A DNA stretch of 64,000 nt from Candidatus Rokuibacteriota bacterium (lineage in GTDB: Bacteria > Methylomirabilota > Methylomirabilia > Rokubacteriales > CSP1-6): NCBI GenBank assembly GCA_016200085.1, contig JACQFL010000050.1, positions 51,088 to 115,087 of the forward strand, read 5' to 3'. The notes beneath the pieces are model-generated. The model was not told the DNA's origin. It made no database searches and saw nothing but the letters and a program-made list of their open reading frames with translations. A program made the position numbers and the translations under genes. The first letter of the stretch is position 1. The number at the start of each line of letters is the position of its first letter. Positions 16,445-25,026 of this stretch are shown here, piece by piece.

Positions 16445-17866
16445 TCACACCGCCGGGCCGTTCTGCATCGCCACCGCGAGCCTCCTCGGCACGCTGCGGC
16501 CCGCGCCGGCCTCGCCGAGCAGCTTGCCGCGGTCGACGACGACCTTGCCCCGCAGCAGCACCGTCTCCGGCCAGCCGTGCACCTCCCAGCCGTCCCAGGC
16601 GCTGTAGTCGGAGCCGTGCAGGTCGGCCGACGACAGCGTCCGCCGCACGGACGGATCGAAGAGCACGACGTCCGCGTCGCTCCCGGGAGCGATCGCGCCC
16701 TTCTTCGGGTAGAGCCCGAGCACCTTCGCCGCGTTCGTCGACGTGACCGCCACGAACCGCTCCAGCGACATCCCGCGCCGGGAGACGCCCTCGGTATAGA
16801 CGATCGGCACGCGCGTCTCCACCCCGACGTGGCCACCCGTCGCGTCCGCGATGTGGCGGCTGCGCAGCTTGATCGCGCGCGGCGTGCAGAGCTCGTCCGT
16901 GGCGACGGTCGCCAGCGAGCCGTCGCGCAGCCCGCTCCAGAGCCGCTGCCGGTCCTCGTCGTGCTTGAGCGAGGGGTAGGTGTGGAAGACGACGCCGTCC
17001 GGCCGCAGGTAAGCCTCGGCGGTGAACGCCGCATAGTGATGCAGCGTCTCGCCGTACACGGGCAGGCCGTCGGCGCGGGCCTCCGCCACGGCATCGGTGC
17101 CGGCCTTCGAGCTCACGTGCACGAGGTAGACCGCGGCGCCCGGGACGTACCGCGCCAGCCGCAGCACGCGCCGGAAGGAGATGTCCTCCGACATGATGCT
17201 GTGCACGAGCGGCATGTGCTGGATGTCCGTGCGGCCCTCGCGCTCGAGGCGCTCGTACATGTACATCACGAGGTCGTCGTCCTCGGCGTGGATGGCGAGC
17301 ACGCCGCCGTGCTTCGCCGCCGACTCCATGATGGCCCACAGGTGGCCCAGGCGGATCATCCGCCCCCGGCCGTGGGGGCGGACGTCGGTGGTGAAGATCT
17401 TGAAGCTCGGGAAGCCGCCGCTGATGGCCTCGGGCATCTGCGCGATGACCTCGGGCGGCACGGCCCCCTGCAGCATCACGTGCAGCGCGTAGTCCGTGTA
17501 GCCCTCGCGCCACACGTCCTGCTTGCGGGCGATGGCGTCGCTCAGGGTCAGCCCGGGCTCCCACACCGCGAAGTCGACGAGGGTCGTCGTGCCGCCGTGG
17601 ATGGCGGCGCGGCTGACCTGTCCCGGCCCCGCGCTGAGCATGACCCCGCCGCCGAGCGTCGGGATGGGCCAGCCCGTGTGCACGTGCGGGTCGATGCCGC
17701 CGGGGATGACGAGCTTGCCGGTGGCGTCGATCACCCGCGCGTGGTCAGCGGTCAGCGTCCCGGCCGCCGCGAGCGCGACGATGCGCTCGCCCTCGATGCC
17801 GACGTCCCACGTGCCCACGCCCGCCGGCGCGACCACCTGCCCACCGCGAATCAGGAGATCGAGCAT
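16445..17866 (-). CDS. Dihydropyrimidinase/hydantoinase-like amidohydrolase
   Basis: This 473-residue protein is a cyclic-amide hydrolase of the dihydropyrimidinase/D-hydantoinase/allantoinase family. DPHVHTGWP carries the HxH metal ligands near residue 58, FPSFKIFTTD contains the Lys that is carbamylated in the family, and AIHAEDDDLV and LVHVSSKAGT contribute the later His ligands, with ATDELC holding the Asp. GAIAPGSDADVVLFDP is the standard C-terminal motif. The ATG at 17866 follows a GGAGGG Shine-Dalgarno. It converges on the TrzA-like gene with a 78-nt gap. Ring-opening of a dihydropyrimidine, hydantoin or related imide is likely; it is less likely a non-enzymatic paralogue because the ligand set is complete. 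Confidence 0.9.
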   Translation of the reverse strand: MLDLLIRGGQVVAPAGVGTWDVGIEGERIVALAAAGTLTADHARVIDATGKLVIPGGIDPHVHTGWPIPTLGGGVMLSAGPGQVSRAAIHGGTTTLVDFAVWEPGLTLSDAIARKQDVWREGYTDYALHVMLQGAVPPEVIAQMPEAISGGFPSFKIFTTDVRPHGRGRMIRLGHLWAIMESAAKHGGVLAIHAEDDDLVMYMYERLEREGRTDIQHMPLVHSIMSEDISFRRVLRLARYVPGAAVYLVHVSSKAGTDAVAEARADGLPVYGETLHHYAAFTAEAYLRPDGVVFHTYPSLKHDEDRQRLWSGLRDGSLATVATDELCTPRAIKLRSRHIADATGGHVGVETRVPIVYTEGVSRRGMSLERFVAVTSTNAAKVLGLYPKKGAIAPGSDADVVLFDPSVRRTLSSADLHGSDYSAWDGWEVHGWPETVLLRGKVVVDRGKLLGEAGAGRSVPRRLAVAMQNGPAV

Positions 17867-18041
17867 GTCACCCTCCGCACGACAATGTCCCCGCAAAGGG
17901 CATCGTCGCAAAGCGCTGGAACACGCACAGGTGACGAGATTGCCGGACGCTCATGACGTGCGTTCGTCTACGGTGGTTCCGTCCAAAAGTCAATTCAGGT
18001 TGGTGGCGCGGTGGGTGCCTCCCGCCCCGGGCTCCAGTCGG

Positions 18042-18071
18042 TTGACCCGCTCGCGCGCCCGGCGCTACTGT
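18042..18071 (+). promoter_or_regulatory. Sigma-70-like promoter upstream of the GYD remnant and patatin
   Basis: TTGACC (18042-18047), an 18-nt spacer and TACTGT (18066-18071) form a plausible promoter 50 nt before the ATG of the GYD-domain remnant. The rest of the divergent region 17867-18120 shows no gene. Confidence 0.4.
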
Positions 18072-18120
18072 TCTGGCACCACCCGGAGTCGGTGTGATCC
18101 CGCCCGAGAAGGAGGGCCCG

Positions 18121-18232
18121 ATGCCGCTCTACATGGCGGCACCTGCGGGCGACCAGGACCACGGTGCTGATGCGGCCCGAAGGCGTCGTCGAGGCGATGA
18201 AGAAGGCCGCGGGCGTGGCCTACAAGGGGTGA
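18121..18232 (+). pseudogene. Collapsed GYD-domain protein gene
   Basis: A strong AAGGAGG Shine-Dalgarno precedes ATG 18121, which reads MPLYMAA and then runs into low-complexity Arg-rich sequence. In another frame, bases 18152-18232 read TRTTVLMRPEGVVEAMKKAA followed by GVAYKG and TGA. GYD-domain proteins (about 100 residues) begin MPLYMxQ and end TTxLLTxEExVEAMKKAAGxGYxPP, so both ends of such a protein are present while about 60 central residues are gone and the frame is shifted. The TGA overlaps the GTG start of the patatin gene (GTGA). The remnant may now act only as a leader that delivers ribosomes to patatin. Confidence 0.55.
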
Positions 18233-19191
18233 CGACCTCGTGGGCTCGCGGCAGCGGTGTGGCGCTCGTGCTCCTCGTGCTGGCGGTCCTGCCGCGCGCG
18301 GCCCTGGCCGGCGACTGCCCGCCGGGCCGGTCGCGGATCCACGGCCCGACCGCGCTCGTGCTCTCCGGCGGCGGCGCCAAGGGCGCGTGGGAGGCGGGGC
18401 TCGCGCTCGCGTTGATCGAGGGCGGCATGCCCGTCAGTCTGGTGGCCGGCTCCTCGGCCGGCGCGCTGAACGCCGCGCTGATCGCCGACGGGCGGCTCGA
18501 TCGGCTGGAGACGACCTGGCGGTCGCTCACGCGCGAGCGCGTCTACACGCTGCGCGCGAGCGTCGTCTTCGCCGGACTGCTCCCGGGGTGGCTCACCCTG
18601 GTAGCGCTCGATCACGCACGCTCCCTGCTCGATCCCCGACCGCTCCGCGAGCTGATCGAGGCCTCGCTCGATCTCGAGCGGATCAGGGCGTCGCCGACGA
18701 GGCTGCTCGTGGTGACGGTCGACCTCGAGCGGCGGGAGCAGCGGGTGTTCGACAACGACACGGTGAGCGTGGACGCCCTGATGGCGGCCGCGGCCGTGCC
18801 CGGCGTCTTCCCGCCGGTGGAGATCGACGGCGCGCTGCTGGTGGACGGGGGACTCACCGGTCGCGCCCCGGTGCTGGAAGCGCTCGCCGCCGGCGTGCCG
18901 GTCGACCGCGCGATCGTCGCCCTGTCCTACGCGCCGGACGAGCGTGGCGAGCGGCCCACGACGCTGCGCCGCGCCCTCGAGCAGGCGTTCGAGACGGCGA
19001 TGATCCGTCAGATCGAGCGCGACGCCGAGCTGGCCCGCCTCAAGTTTCCGTCGACCGAGGTGACGCTGCTGCGGCCCTCGCAGGCCCTCCGCCTCCGCCC
19101 GCTCGAGTTCGATCCGGAGGGTCTCGCCCGCGCGCTCGCGCTCGGCCGAGCCGACGGCCGCCGTGTGGTACAACCTCCGTGCAGGCCGTGA
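18229..19191 (+). CDS. Patatin-like phospholipase, exported
   Basis: This 320-residue lipid acyl hydrolase has the patatin Ser-Asp dyad: oxyanion loop LSGGGAKGAWEAG near residue 44, nucleophile motif GSSAGAL (Ser near residue 75) and DGGLTGRAP (Asp near residue 206). It starts with a signal peptide or membrane anchor (VALVLLVLAVLPRAALAG), so it probably acts in the periplasm or at the envelope. The GTG at 18229 overlaps the stop of the GYD remnant and gives the signal peptide a normal length; the in-frame ATG at 18121 belongs to the remnant. The stop overlaps the start of the TPR gene (GTGA at 19188), so the two are coupled. Confidence 0.87.
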   Translation: MTTSWARGSGVALVLLVLAVLPRAALAGDCPPGRSRIHGPTALVLSGGGAKGAWEAGLALALIEGGMPVSLVAGSSAGALNAALIADGRLDRLETTWRSLTRERVYTLRASVVFAGLLPGWLTLVALDHARSLLDPRPLRELIEASLDLERIRASPTRLLVVTVDLERREQRVFDNDTVSVDALMAAAAVPGVFPPVEIDGALLVDGGLTGRAPVLEALAAGVPVDRAIVALSYAPDERGERPTTLRRALEQAFETAMIRQIERDAELARLKFPSTEVTLLRPSQALRLRPLEFDPEGLARALALGRADGRRVVQPPCRP

Positions 19192-21098
19192 CGACCGACG
19201 TCGACTTCCATTCCCTCTGCGAGCGCGCCCGGGCGGAGGCCCGCGCGGGACGGTTCGCGGACGCCGAGGCGGCGTACGCGGAGGCCCTGCGCGTGCGCCC
19301 GGGCGACGTGAAGATCCACCTCGACCTCGGCCTGGTGCTCCGCCGCCAGCGGCGCGCCGCCGAGGCCGAGGCGGTCTTCCGCGCCGCGGTCGCGCTGGAT
19401 CCCGTCACCGCCGCCACCCACGACGCCCTCGGCGGCGCGCTCTTCGAGCAGGGGCGGTACCTCGAGGCGGCGGCGACGTTTCGCGAGGCTGTGCGTCTCA
19501 GACCCGATTTCGCGCGCGCGCACGTGAGCCTCGGGCTGGCGCTGGAGCGGCAGGGCGACTTCGCGGCGGCGGAGAGCGCCTTCCGCGAGGCGCTGCGGCT
19601 GCGCGAGGATCCGGTGGCGCGCGCGCACCTCGGCACCGTGCTTCGCCGCCAGCGGCGCGCCGAGGAAGCGGAGGTGGTGCTGCGCGGCGGTCTGGAGACC
19701 GCGCGCGACCCGGCTGCCGCGAAGGCGGACGTCGCGTGGACCCTGTTCGAGCAGGGCAAGCACGAGCAGGCGGCGGCGACGTTCCGCGAGGCCATCGATC
19801 TCAGCGGCGACTTCGTGAAGGCGTACGTCGGCCTCGGCGTGACGCTGGAGCGGCAGGGTCGCCTGCGCGACGCCGTGCTCGCCTACCGTCAGGCGGCGCG
19901 CCTGGCGCCCGATGACGCCAGCATCCACAAGAAGCTCGGGCTCGCGCTCAAGAAGCGCGCGCGTCACGCCGAGGCGGCGGAGGCCTTCCGGGCGGCGCTT
20001 GCGCTCGGGCCCGCCGACGGCGACACGCACTACCACTTCGGGACGGTGCTCGAGCGGCAGGGGCGCTTCGACGAGGCCGCCACGGCGTTCCAGGAAGCCA
20101 TCCGCCTGCGCCCGGCGGCGCTCACGCCCTATCTCAGCCTGGCGGCGATCTGGCGACGCGAAGGCCGCTGGGCGCAGGAGGCGGCGACCTATGCTGAGGC
20201 GCTCCGCCTGCGTCCCGACGACGCCAACCTGCACGCCGCGCACGGTCAGGCGCTCGGGAGCCTCGCCGACTACGCGGCCGCCGTCGACGCCTTCCGCGCG
20301 GCGCTGGCCCGGCGTCCCGGCGACGCGGACCTCCACTACGAGCTGGGCGTCGCCCTCGGCCGCCAGGGCCGGCACGCCGAGGCGGAGGCCGCGCTCCGGG
20401 CGGCCGTGAGCGCGCGCCCCGAGGACATCGAGATGCGCGCGAACCTCGCGCTTGGGCTCGGCCGGCAGGGTCGCCACGCCGAGGCCGAGACGGCCTACCG
20501 GGAGGCGCTCGCCATCGAGCCCGACCATCCGGCCCTGCACCGCGGGCTCGGGGTCTCGCTGTACTGGCAGGGCCGGTATGCGGAGGCGGAGGCCGCGTTC
20601 GCCGAGGCGATCCGCCTCAAGCCCGACTACGTGCGCGCCCACGCCGACCTCGCGGAGATGTTCGAGGAGCAGCAGCGGTGGGAGTCGGCGGAGGCCGAGT
20701 ATCGCAACGCCCTCCGGCTGAGCCCCGAGCTGGCCACCGCGCACGCCGCGCTCGGCGGTGTGCTCCTGGCCCAGGGCCGGCACGCCGAGGCGGAGGGCGC
20801 CTGCCGCGAGGCGCTCGCCCTCGATCCGGAAGTCGCGCGCGCCCACTTCGACCTGTGGGCGGCGCTGGAAGCGCAGGCGAAATGGCACGACCTCGAGCGC
20901 GCCGCGCGGGCGGTCATCGAGATGAAGCCCGACCACGCCGACGCGCGCGCCCATCTCGGGCGCGCGCTGGCCGCCCAGGGCCGTCACGCCGATGCGGTGG
21001 ACGCGCTGCGGGAGGCGGTGCGGCTCAACCCGAACATGCCGCGCTTCCGCCAGGATCTCGCGGAGGCGCTGCGGGCGCGCGGCGTCAGCGGGGCCTGA
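19188..21098 (+). CDS. Long tetratricopeptide-repeat protein
   Basis: This 636-residue protein is TPR repeats almost from end to end: about 18 consecutive 34-residue units, visible from the recurring pattern (GRxxEAExAFREALRLxPDxxxxHxxLGxxL). Such solenoids scaffold protein complexes. No signal peptide or catalytic domain is seen, so it is probably cytoplasmic, unlike the patatin it is coupled to. The repeats are similar but not identical at DNA level. A GTG at 19179 could also be the start; 19188 gives the GTGA overlap. The 3' end overlaps the convergent gene at 21085 by 14 nt. The partner is unknown. Confidence 0.88.
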   Translation: MTTDVDFHSLCERARAEARAGRFADAEAAYAEALRVRPGDVKIHLDLGLVLRRQRRAAEAEAVFRAAVALDPVTAATHDALGGALFEQGRYLEAAATFREAVRLRPDFARAHVSLGLALERQGDFAAAESAFREALRLREDPVARAHLGTVLRRQRRAEEAEVVLRGGLETARDPAAAKADVAWTLFEQGKHEQAAATFREAIDLSGDFVKAYVGLGVTLERQGRLRDAVLAYRQAARLAPDDASIHKKLGLALKKRARHAEAAEAFRAALALGPADGDTHYHFGTVLERQGRFDEAATAFQEAIRLRPAALTPYLSLAAIWRREGRWAQEAATYAEALRLRPDDANLHAAHGQALGSLADYAAAVDAFRAALARRPGDADLHYELGVALGRQGRHAEAEAALRAAVSARPEDIEMRANLALGLGRQGRHAEAETAYREALAIEPDHPALHRGLGVSLYWQGRYAEAEAAFAEAIRLKPDYVRAHADLAEMFEEQQRWESAEAEYRNALRLSPELATAHAALGGVLLAQGRHAEAEGACREALALDPEVARAHFDLWAALEAQAKWHDLERAARAVIEMKPDHADARAHLGRALAAQGRHADAVDALREAVRLNPNMPRFRQDLAEALRARGVSGA

Positions 21099-21822
21099 GC
21101 AGGCGGGCGAACTCCTCCAGCTCGCGCCGCGGCACGTCGGGGCGCGCTCCGACCTTGTCCAGCACGCCGCCGGGATCGTCCTCGACCGCGCGGCTCACCC
21201 GCGCGAAGACGCGAACCAGGCGTCGCGCTTCCAGGTCGGCCTTCCTCTGCGCGATGCCGGGCGCCACCTTGATCACCGTCGCGAGCATCCGGCTGTCGAG
21301 CCGCACGTAGCCGGTGACCGTCGCGCGCACGAGGCTCTTGCCGTCCTCGGCCGGCGCCAGGGCGTAGGCGATCATCGTCACCGCGTCGCCTCGGATCGTC
21401 GGCATGAACGTCTGGCTGTACTCGCCGCGCGCGCGCATCACGCGCACCCCGCTCGCCGCGTAGGCGAGCCAGAAGTGACCCGTCACCCCCCAGCCGTCGT
21501 CGAGGAAGAGCCCCTGGGGCGTCTGCCAGATCCGGTACCGCGCGAAGCGCAGGGCGCGTGTGACGTGCGTGGCGAACTCGGGATGGTCGAGCAGGTACTC
21601 GAAGACCGCGGGCCGGGCCAGGAACGGCTCGGTCTCCACCTGGGTCGCCACGGCGGCCCGGTCGGCGATCTCCTGCAGCCGGGCCCGCTCGTCGGCCGGG
21701 ATGCCGCTCGGCAAGGCGGGCACGGGCCGCTCCGCGTCCGCCCGTGCGAGGGTCGCGACGAGCAGCGCGACGACGATGGCGAGGCCTCTGCCGAGGGGCG
21801 GGTGACGCGGGGCGGCGAGCAC
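21085..21822 (-). CDS. Secreted protein of unknown function
   Basis: This 245-residue protein has an N-terminal signal sequence (GLAIVVALLVATLARADA). The body is mixed alpha/beta, with a FATHVTRALRFARYRIWQTP segment, a DDGWGVTGHFWLAYA segment and YSQTFMPTIRGDAVTMIAYA, and ends in charged helices (RRLVRVFARVSRAVEDDPGG). A lipid-transfer/START-like fold is conceivable from this pattern, but I do not recognise the family. It converges on the TPR gene with a 14-nt overlap and is divergent from the GvpL/F gene. It probably acts in the periplasm. Confidence 0.7.
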   Translation of the reverse strand: MLAAPRHPPLGRGLAIVVALLVATLARADAERPVPALPSGIPADERARLQEIADRAAVATQVETEPFLARPAVFEYLLDHPEFATHVTRALRFARYRIWQTPQGLFLDDGWGVTGHFWLAYAASGVRVMRARGEYSQTFMPTIRGDAVTMIAYALAPAEDGKSLVRATVTGYVRLDSRMLATVIKVAPGIAQRKADLEARRLVRVFARVSRAVEDDPGGVLDKVGARPDVPRRELEEFARLLRPR

Positions 21823-21845
21823 TGCCGCCTATTATGACACGCGCC

Positions 21846-21875
21846 TTGACGGGGGCCTCCGGCGCCGAGTATGGT
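21846..21875 (+). promoter_or_regulatory. Sigma-70-like promoter of the GvpL/F gene
   Basis: TTGACG (21846-21851), an 18-nt spacer and TATGGT (21870-21875) lie about 60 nt upstream of the ATG at 21937, which also has an AGGAGG Shine-Dalgarno. Confidence 0.5.
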
Positions 21876-21936
21876 GTGCCCGACCCCGCGATCGGTCCCG
21901 GCGCATCCGAGCTGGCAGTCACGCCAGGAGGCAGGG

Positions 21937-22581
21937 ATGGAGCGGTCAGCCGTCTCGTTCAACCCCGGCTCCGATTACCTGTACGCGATCGTCCACGGGC
22001 TTCCGCGGGGCTGGCGGCCGCCTGCCGAGGGTATCGGCGGCGCGCCGGTGCGGACGGTGCCGGTGCGTGACGTCGTGGTGGTCGCCAGTCACCTGGCGAC
22101 CCCGGTCTCCCGAACACCCCTCAATCAGGCCGTCCACGCGGACGTCGTCGAGGTCGCCGCCCGCGCGCAGTCCGTGCTGCCGTTCGCGTTCGGCACGGTG
22201 CTGCCCCAGGCCCTCGAGCCGTGGGTCTGCGCGCGGCTGCCGCTCGTGCGCGCGAGCCTCCGGCGCCTGCGCGGCGCGGTGGAGATGCAGGTCCGCCTGG
22301 TCTCGCTCGACGCCTGCCCCCGCGATCTCGAAGCCCTGGCCCGCCGCCTCGTCGATGCGGCGGGGGTCCCCACGTGGGCGTATCGCGAGGCGCCCCGCCT
22401 GGCGGCCGCCTCCGTCACGTTCCTCGTCCGCCGTCGCGCGGTGTCGGAGTTCCTCGAGCGGATCGCGCCCGTCGCCTCCCGCGCCGCCGGCGTCGCCGTC
22501 GTGCCCAGTGGCCCGCTGCCGCCGTACTCGTTCACGCCGAGCCTGGAGACGGCCGCGTCCCCGGTGCTGGCCGCGAGCTAG
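21937..22581 (+). CDS. GvpL/GvpF-family gas vesicle protein homologue
   Basis: This 214-residue protein matches the GvpL/GvpF pattern: YLYAIVHGLP at the N-terminus, VRTVPVRDVVVVAS, a VLPFAFGTVLP segment (family VLPVRFGTVL) and a long helix ending LRGAVEMQVRL (family LxGRxEMGVKV). These proteins are accessory factors in gas vesicle assembly. No gvpA, gvpN or other vesicle gene is nearby, so it is an orphan. Orphan GvpL/F homologues occur in non-floating bacteria with unknown roles. The ATG follows a good AGGAGG. It may be transcribed with the small ORF and the kinase-like gene downstream (gaps 48 and 4 nt). Confidence 0.82.
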   Translation: MERSAVSFNPGSDYLYAIVHGLPRGWRPPAEGIGGAPVRTVPVRDVVVVASHLATPVSRTPLNQAVHADVVEVAARAQSVLPFAFGTVLPQALEPWVCARLPLVRASLRRLRGAVEMQVRLVSLDACPRDLEALARRLVDAAGVPTWAYREAPRLAAASVTFLVRRRAVSEFLERIAPVASRAAGVAVVPSGPLPPYSFTPSLETAASPVLAAS

Positions 22582-22629
22582 CCGTCCAGGGCCCTTCCGG
22601 GCCGTGGTAGCCTTGGGGCCATTTTGAGG

Positions 22630-22818
22630 ATGCCGAGCGCGGCGGTCGAGGCGTTGATGGCGGAGCAACCCGACCGCACGCTCGAGGCGGCGCTGGAGGT
22701 CTTCGAGGTCTTCGCGAGCGGGTCGCTGTCGGACGAGGTGTACATCCTGGACAACGTGGCGGGCAAGCGGATCGCGATCGCGCCCGCGGCATTGAAAGCC
22801 AAGTACCGGCGGGGGTGA
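22630..22818 (+). CDS. Small conserved-looking protein of unknown function
   Basis: This 62-residue protein is helical at the start (SAAVEALMAEQPDRTLEAAL) and then reads SDEVYILDNVAGKRIAIAPA with a basic end. It sits tightly between the GvpL/F gene and the kinase-like gene (4-nt gap to the next ATG) with consistent codon use. I do not recognise a family. A TTG two codons upstream could be the start. The tight spacing suggests a function tied to the neighbours. Confidence 0.55.
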   Translation: MPSAAVEALMAEQPDRTLEAALEVFEVFASGSLSDEVYILDNVAGKRIAIAPAALKAKYRRG

Positions 22819-22822
22819 GGCC

Positions 22823-23650
22823 ATGGCGATCGTCACCGTGTCGTACCAGATGGGCGCGGGCGGGTCGGAGATCGGGATGGGCGTCGCGCAGCGGCTCGGC
22901 TACCGGTACGTGGATCAGGAGCTGATCCAGGACGCCGTCCAGCGCTACGGCCTCGCCGAGGACAAGGCCTCGCACCTCGACGAGTCCAAGCCCTCGCTGT
23001 TCGAGCGCTTCGACGCCGAGACCCGGTACTACATCACGATCCTCCAGTCGACCCTGCTCGACTTCGCCGAGACCGACAACGCCGTGCTCATGGGCCGGGG
23101 CGGGCAGTGGCTGCTGCGCGGCATCCCCCACGTGCTGCGCATGCGGGTGCTCGCGCCCTTCGAGCAGCGGGTGCGCCGCTGGATCAAGCGCACGGCGGAC
23201 GTGACGGGCGAGACGCCGAGCCAGCGGGCCGCCGCCGACTTCGTGCGGCGCGACGACACGGAGAAGTCGGGCCGCATGCGTTACCTCTACGAGGTCGACG
23301 TCGACGACCCGATGCTCTACGACGTGATCCTCAACACCGAGAAGGTGCGTTTCGACGCTGCGGTCGACGCCATCGTCAGCGCGCTCCGGCGCCCCGAGAT
23401 GACCACCACCGAGGCCGGGCTCAAACTCGTGGTCGCGCGCGCGCTCGCCTCGCGCGTGCAGGTCGCGCTCGCGACCAATCCCGAGACCCGGCGCTACCGC
23501 ATCAGCGTCGACGCCGAGGACGGCGTCATCACGCTCGAGGGCACCTCGGAGCTCGAGCAGGCCGTCGAGGTGGCGCGCATGGTGCCCGGCGTGCGCGACG
23601 TCCGCACGCGCCAGGTGGAGATCCCGCCCATTCCGCCCTTCGTGGCCTGA
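22823..23650 (+). CDS. Cytidylate-kinase-like protein fused to a BON domain
   Basis: This 275-residue protein has an N-terminal cytidylate kinase-like domain (1-195). It begins MAIVTVSYQMGAGGSEIG, where the P-loop is the degenerate form seen in this family, followed by LGYRYVDQELI and LMGRGGQWLLRGIPHVLRMR. The last 80 residues form a BON-like domain (RISVDAEDGVITLEGTSELE, then VPGVRDVRTRQVEI), a fold that usually binds membranes or partner proteins in envelope contexts. The combination is unusual. CMK-like family members of this type are of uncertain substrate. It ends before a cluster of three hairpins that terminates it and the convergent htrA. Confidence 0.85.
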   Translation: MAIVTVSYQMGAGGSEIGMGVAQRLGYRYVDQELIQDAVQRYGLAEDKASHLDESKPSLFERFDAETRYYITILQSTLLDFAETDNAVLMGRGGQWLLRGIPHVLRMRVLAPFEQRVRRWIKRTADVTGETPSQRAAADFVRRDDTEKSGRMRYLYEVDVDDPMLYDVILNTEKVRFDAAVDAIVSALRRPEMTTTEAGLKLVVARALASRVQVALATNPETRRYRISVDAEDGVITLEGTSELEQAVEVARMVPGVRDVRTRQVEIPPIPPFVA

Positions 23651-23661
23651 TTTCCTCGGAG

Positions 23662-23760
23662 GGGGGCTCACGCCCCCTTCTGAGACCATCGAAGGGGGCC
23701 TCGACGGCCCCCTCCGAGCCGCCCCCCGGAACATCAGGATTGCGCGGGCGAAGCCCGCGC
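23662..23760. terminator. Three-hairpin terminator region between convergent genes
   Basis: The 142-nt convergent gap contains three perfect GC stems: GGGGGC-TCAC-GCCCCC (23662-23677), an 8-bp stem with TCGAC loop (23693-23713) and an 8-bp stem with GAA triloop (23742-23760). There are no clear T-runs. The array is placed to block transcription from both sides. Confidence 0.5.
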
Positions 23761-23792
23761 TCGAAGTGGACCTGAACTCGCGCGACGTCTAA

Positions 23793-24959
23793 TCAGCGGC
23801 TGGTGGTGGGGTCGGTGGGGGCTTCGGCGATCTTGAGCTCGACGGTGCGGCGCTTCTTGGCGCGGACGACGTCGAGCTTCACCGTGCGGCCGACCTCCGC
23901 CTCGGCGCCCAGGCGCTGGAGCTGGTGATAGTCCTCGATGGCGGTGCCGTCGAAGCCCACGATCACGTCGTTGGGCCTGAGCTCGGCCGCGGCGGCGGGG
24001 CTGCCCGGGTAGACCCGCTTGACGATCGCCCCCGCGGTGCCCGGCAGCCCGAGGGATTGCGCGAGCTCCGGCGTCAACGGCTCCATGGCGATGCCGAGCC
24101 ATCCGCGCACGACCTTGCCGCGATCGAGCAGCTGGCTCGTCACGCGCTTGACCATGTTCGCCGGGATGGCGAAGCCGATGCCCTGGCCGGCCGCGACGAT
24201 CGCCGTGTTGATCCCGATCACCTCGCCGCGCAGGTTCACCAGCGGCCCGCCCGAGTTGCCGGGATTGATCGACGCGTCGGTCTGCACGAAGTTCTCGTAG
24301 CTCGCGATCCCGACCTCCGAGCGCCCGGTGGCGCTGATCACGCCGACCGTCACGGTCTGGTCGAGCCCGAAGGGGTTGCCGATCGCGATGGCCCACTCGC
24401 CGACGCGCAGGGTGTCGGAGTTGCCGAGGGTCGCGACGGTGATCTCGCCGTCCGGGATGAAGCGGATCACCGCGAGGTCGGTCTTGGGATCGCTGCCCAC
24501 GATCCGCCCCGGGTACTCCTTCTTCGTGGACAGCCGCACGGTCACCGCGTCGGCGCCCTTGACGACGTGGAAGTTGGTGAGGACGTAGCCGCGCTTGTCG
24601 ATGATCACGCCCGAGCCGAGCCCGGGCGTGCGGAACTCGCCGCGCGGGCCCTGGCCACGGCCGAAGAACTGATCGAAGAACTCCTTGAAGAACGGATCGT
24701 CCGAGGGGCCGGGGGTGATCGGGGGGACCCGCGAGCGGGCGACCTGGACCGTGCCGAGGTGGACCACGGCCGGCCGCACCCGTTCGGCGACGCTGACGAA
24801 CGCTTCCTGCATGGCGTCGGCGGTTCGCGTGGGCGCCGGCGCCGGCGAGGCCGCCGGGGGCCGCCCTGCGAGCCACAGCGCGTGCAGCCAGAAGCCAGCG
24901 CTGAGACACGTCAAAAGGGCGGCCACGAGCAGGGTGGCGCGGGCGGTCCTGGGTGTCAT
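23793..24959 (-). CDS. HtrA/DegP-type serine protease with one PDZ domain
   Basis: This 388-residue protease has an N-terminal membrane anchor (TLLVAALLTCLSAGFWLHAL), a trypsin-like domain and one PDZ domain. The catalytic triad is complete: H131 (NFHVV), D161 (TDLAVI) and S236 (GNSGGPL). The PDZ domain starts near residue 285 (GWLGIAMEPLTPELAQSLGL), and the protein ends soon after it, so it is a DegS/DegQ-size member. It should degrade misfolded or signal proteins in the periplasm. The ATG at 24959 puts the anchor at the start; a GTG or other start upstream would precede a Pro-rich stretch. A near-consensus promoter lies at 24998-25026, overlapping an inverted repeat shared with the exopolysaccharide operon. 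Confidence 0.93.
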   Translation of the reverse strand: MTPRTARATLLVAALLTCLSAGFWLHALWLAGRPPAASPAPAPTRTADAMQEAFVSVAERVRPAVVHLGTVQVARSRVPPITPGPSDDPFFKEFFDQFFGRGQGPRGEFRTPGLGSGVIIDKRGYVLTNFHVVKGADAVTVRLSTKKEYPGRIVGSDPKTDLAVIRFIPDGEITVATLGNSDTLRVGEWAIAIGNPFGLDQTVTVGVISATGRSEVGIASYENFVQTDASINPGNSGGPLVNLRGEVIGINTAIVAAGQGIGFAIPANMVKRVTSQLLDRGKVVRGWLGIAMEPLTPELAQSLGLPGTAGAIVKRVYPGSPAAAAELRPNDVIVGFDGTAIEDYHQLQRLGAEAEVGRTVKLDVVRAKKRRTVELKIAEAPTDPTTSR

Positions 24960-24997
24960 CGGTGCTATGGGGGCGGGGGCCTGAGCCCCCAAGCGAA

Positions 24998-25026
24998 ATT
25001 CTAGGGGCCGGGAGGGTCAGTGTCAA
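24998..25026 (-). promoter_or_regulatory. Near-consensus sigma-70 promoter of htrA-like gene
   Basis: On the minus strand TTGACA (25021-25026), a 17-nt spacer and TAGAAT (24998-25003) form one of the best promoters in the window, 39 nt upstream of the ATG at 24959. Its -35 box overlaps the left arm of the inverted repeat at 25022-25061. Confidence 0.65.
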
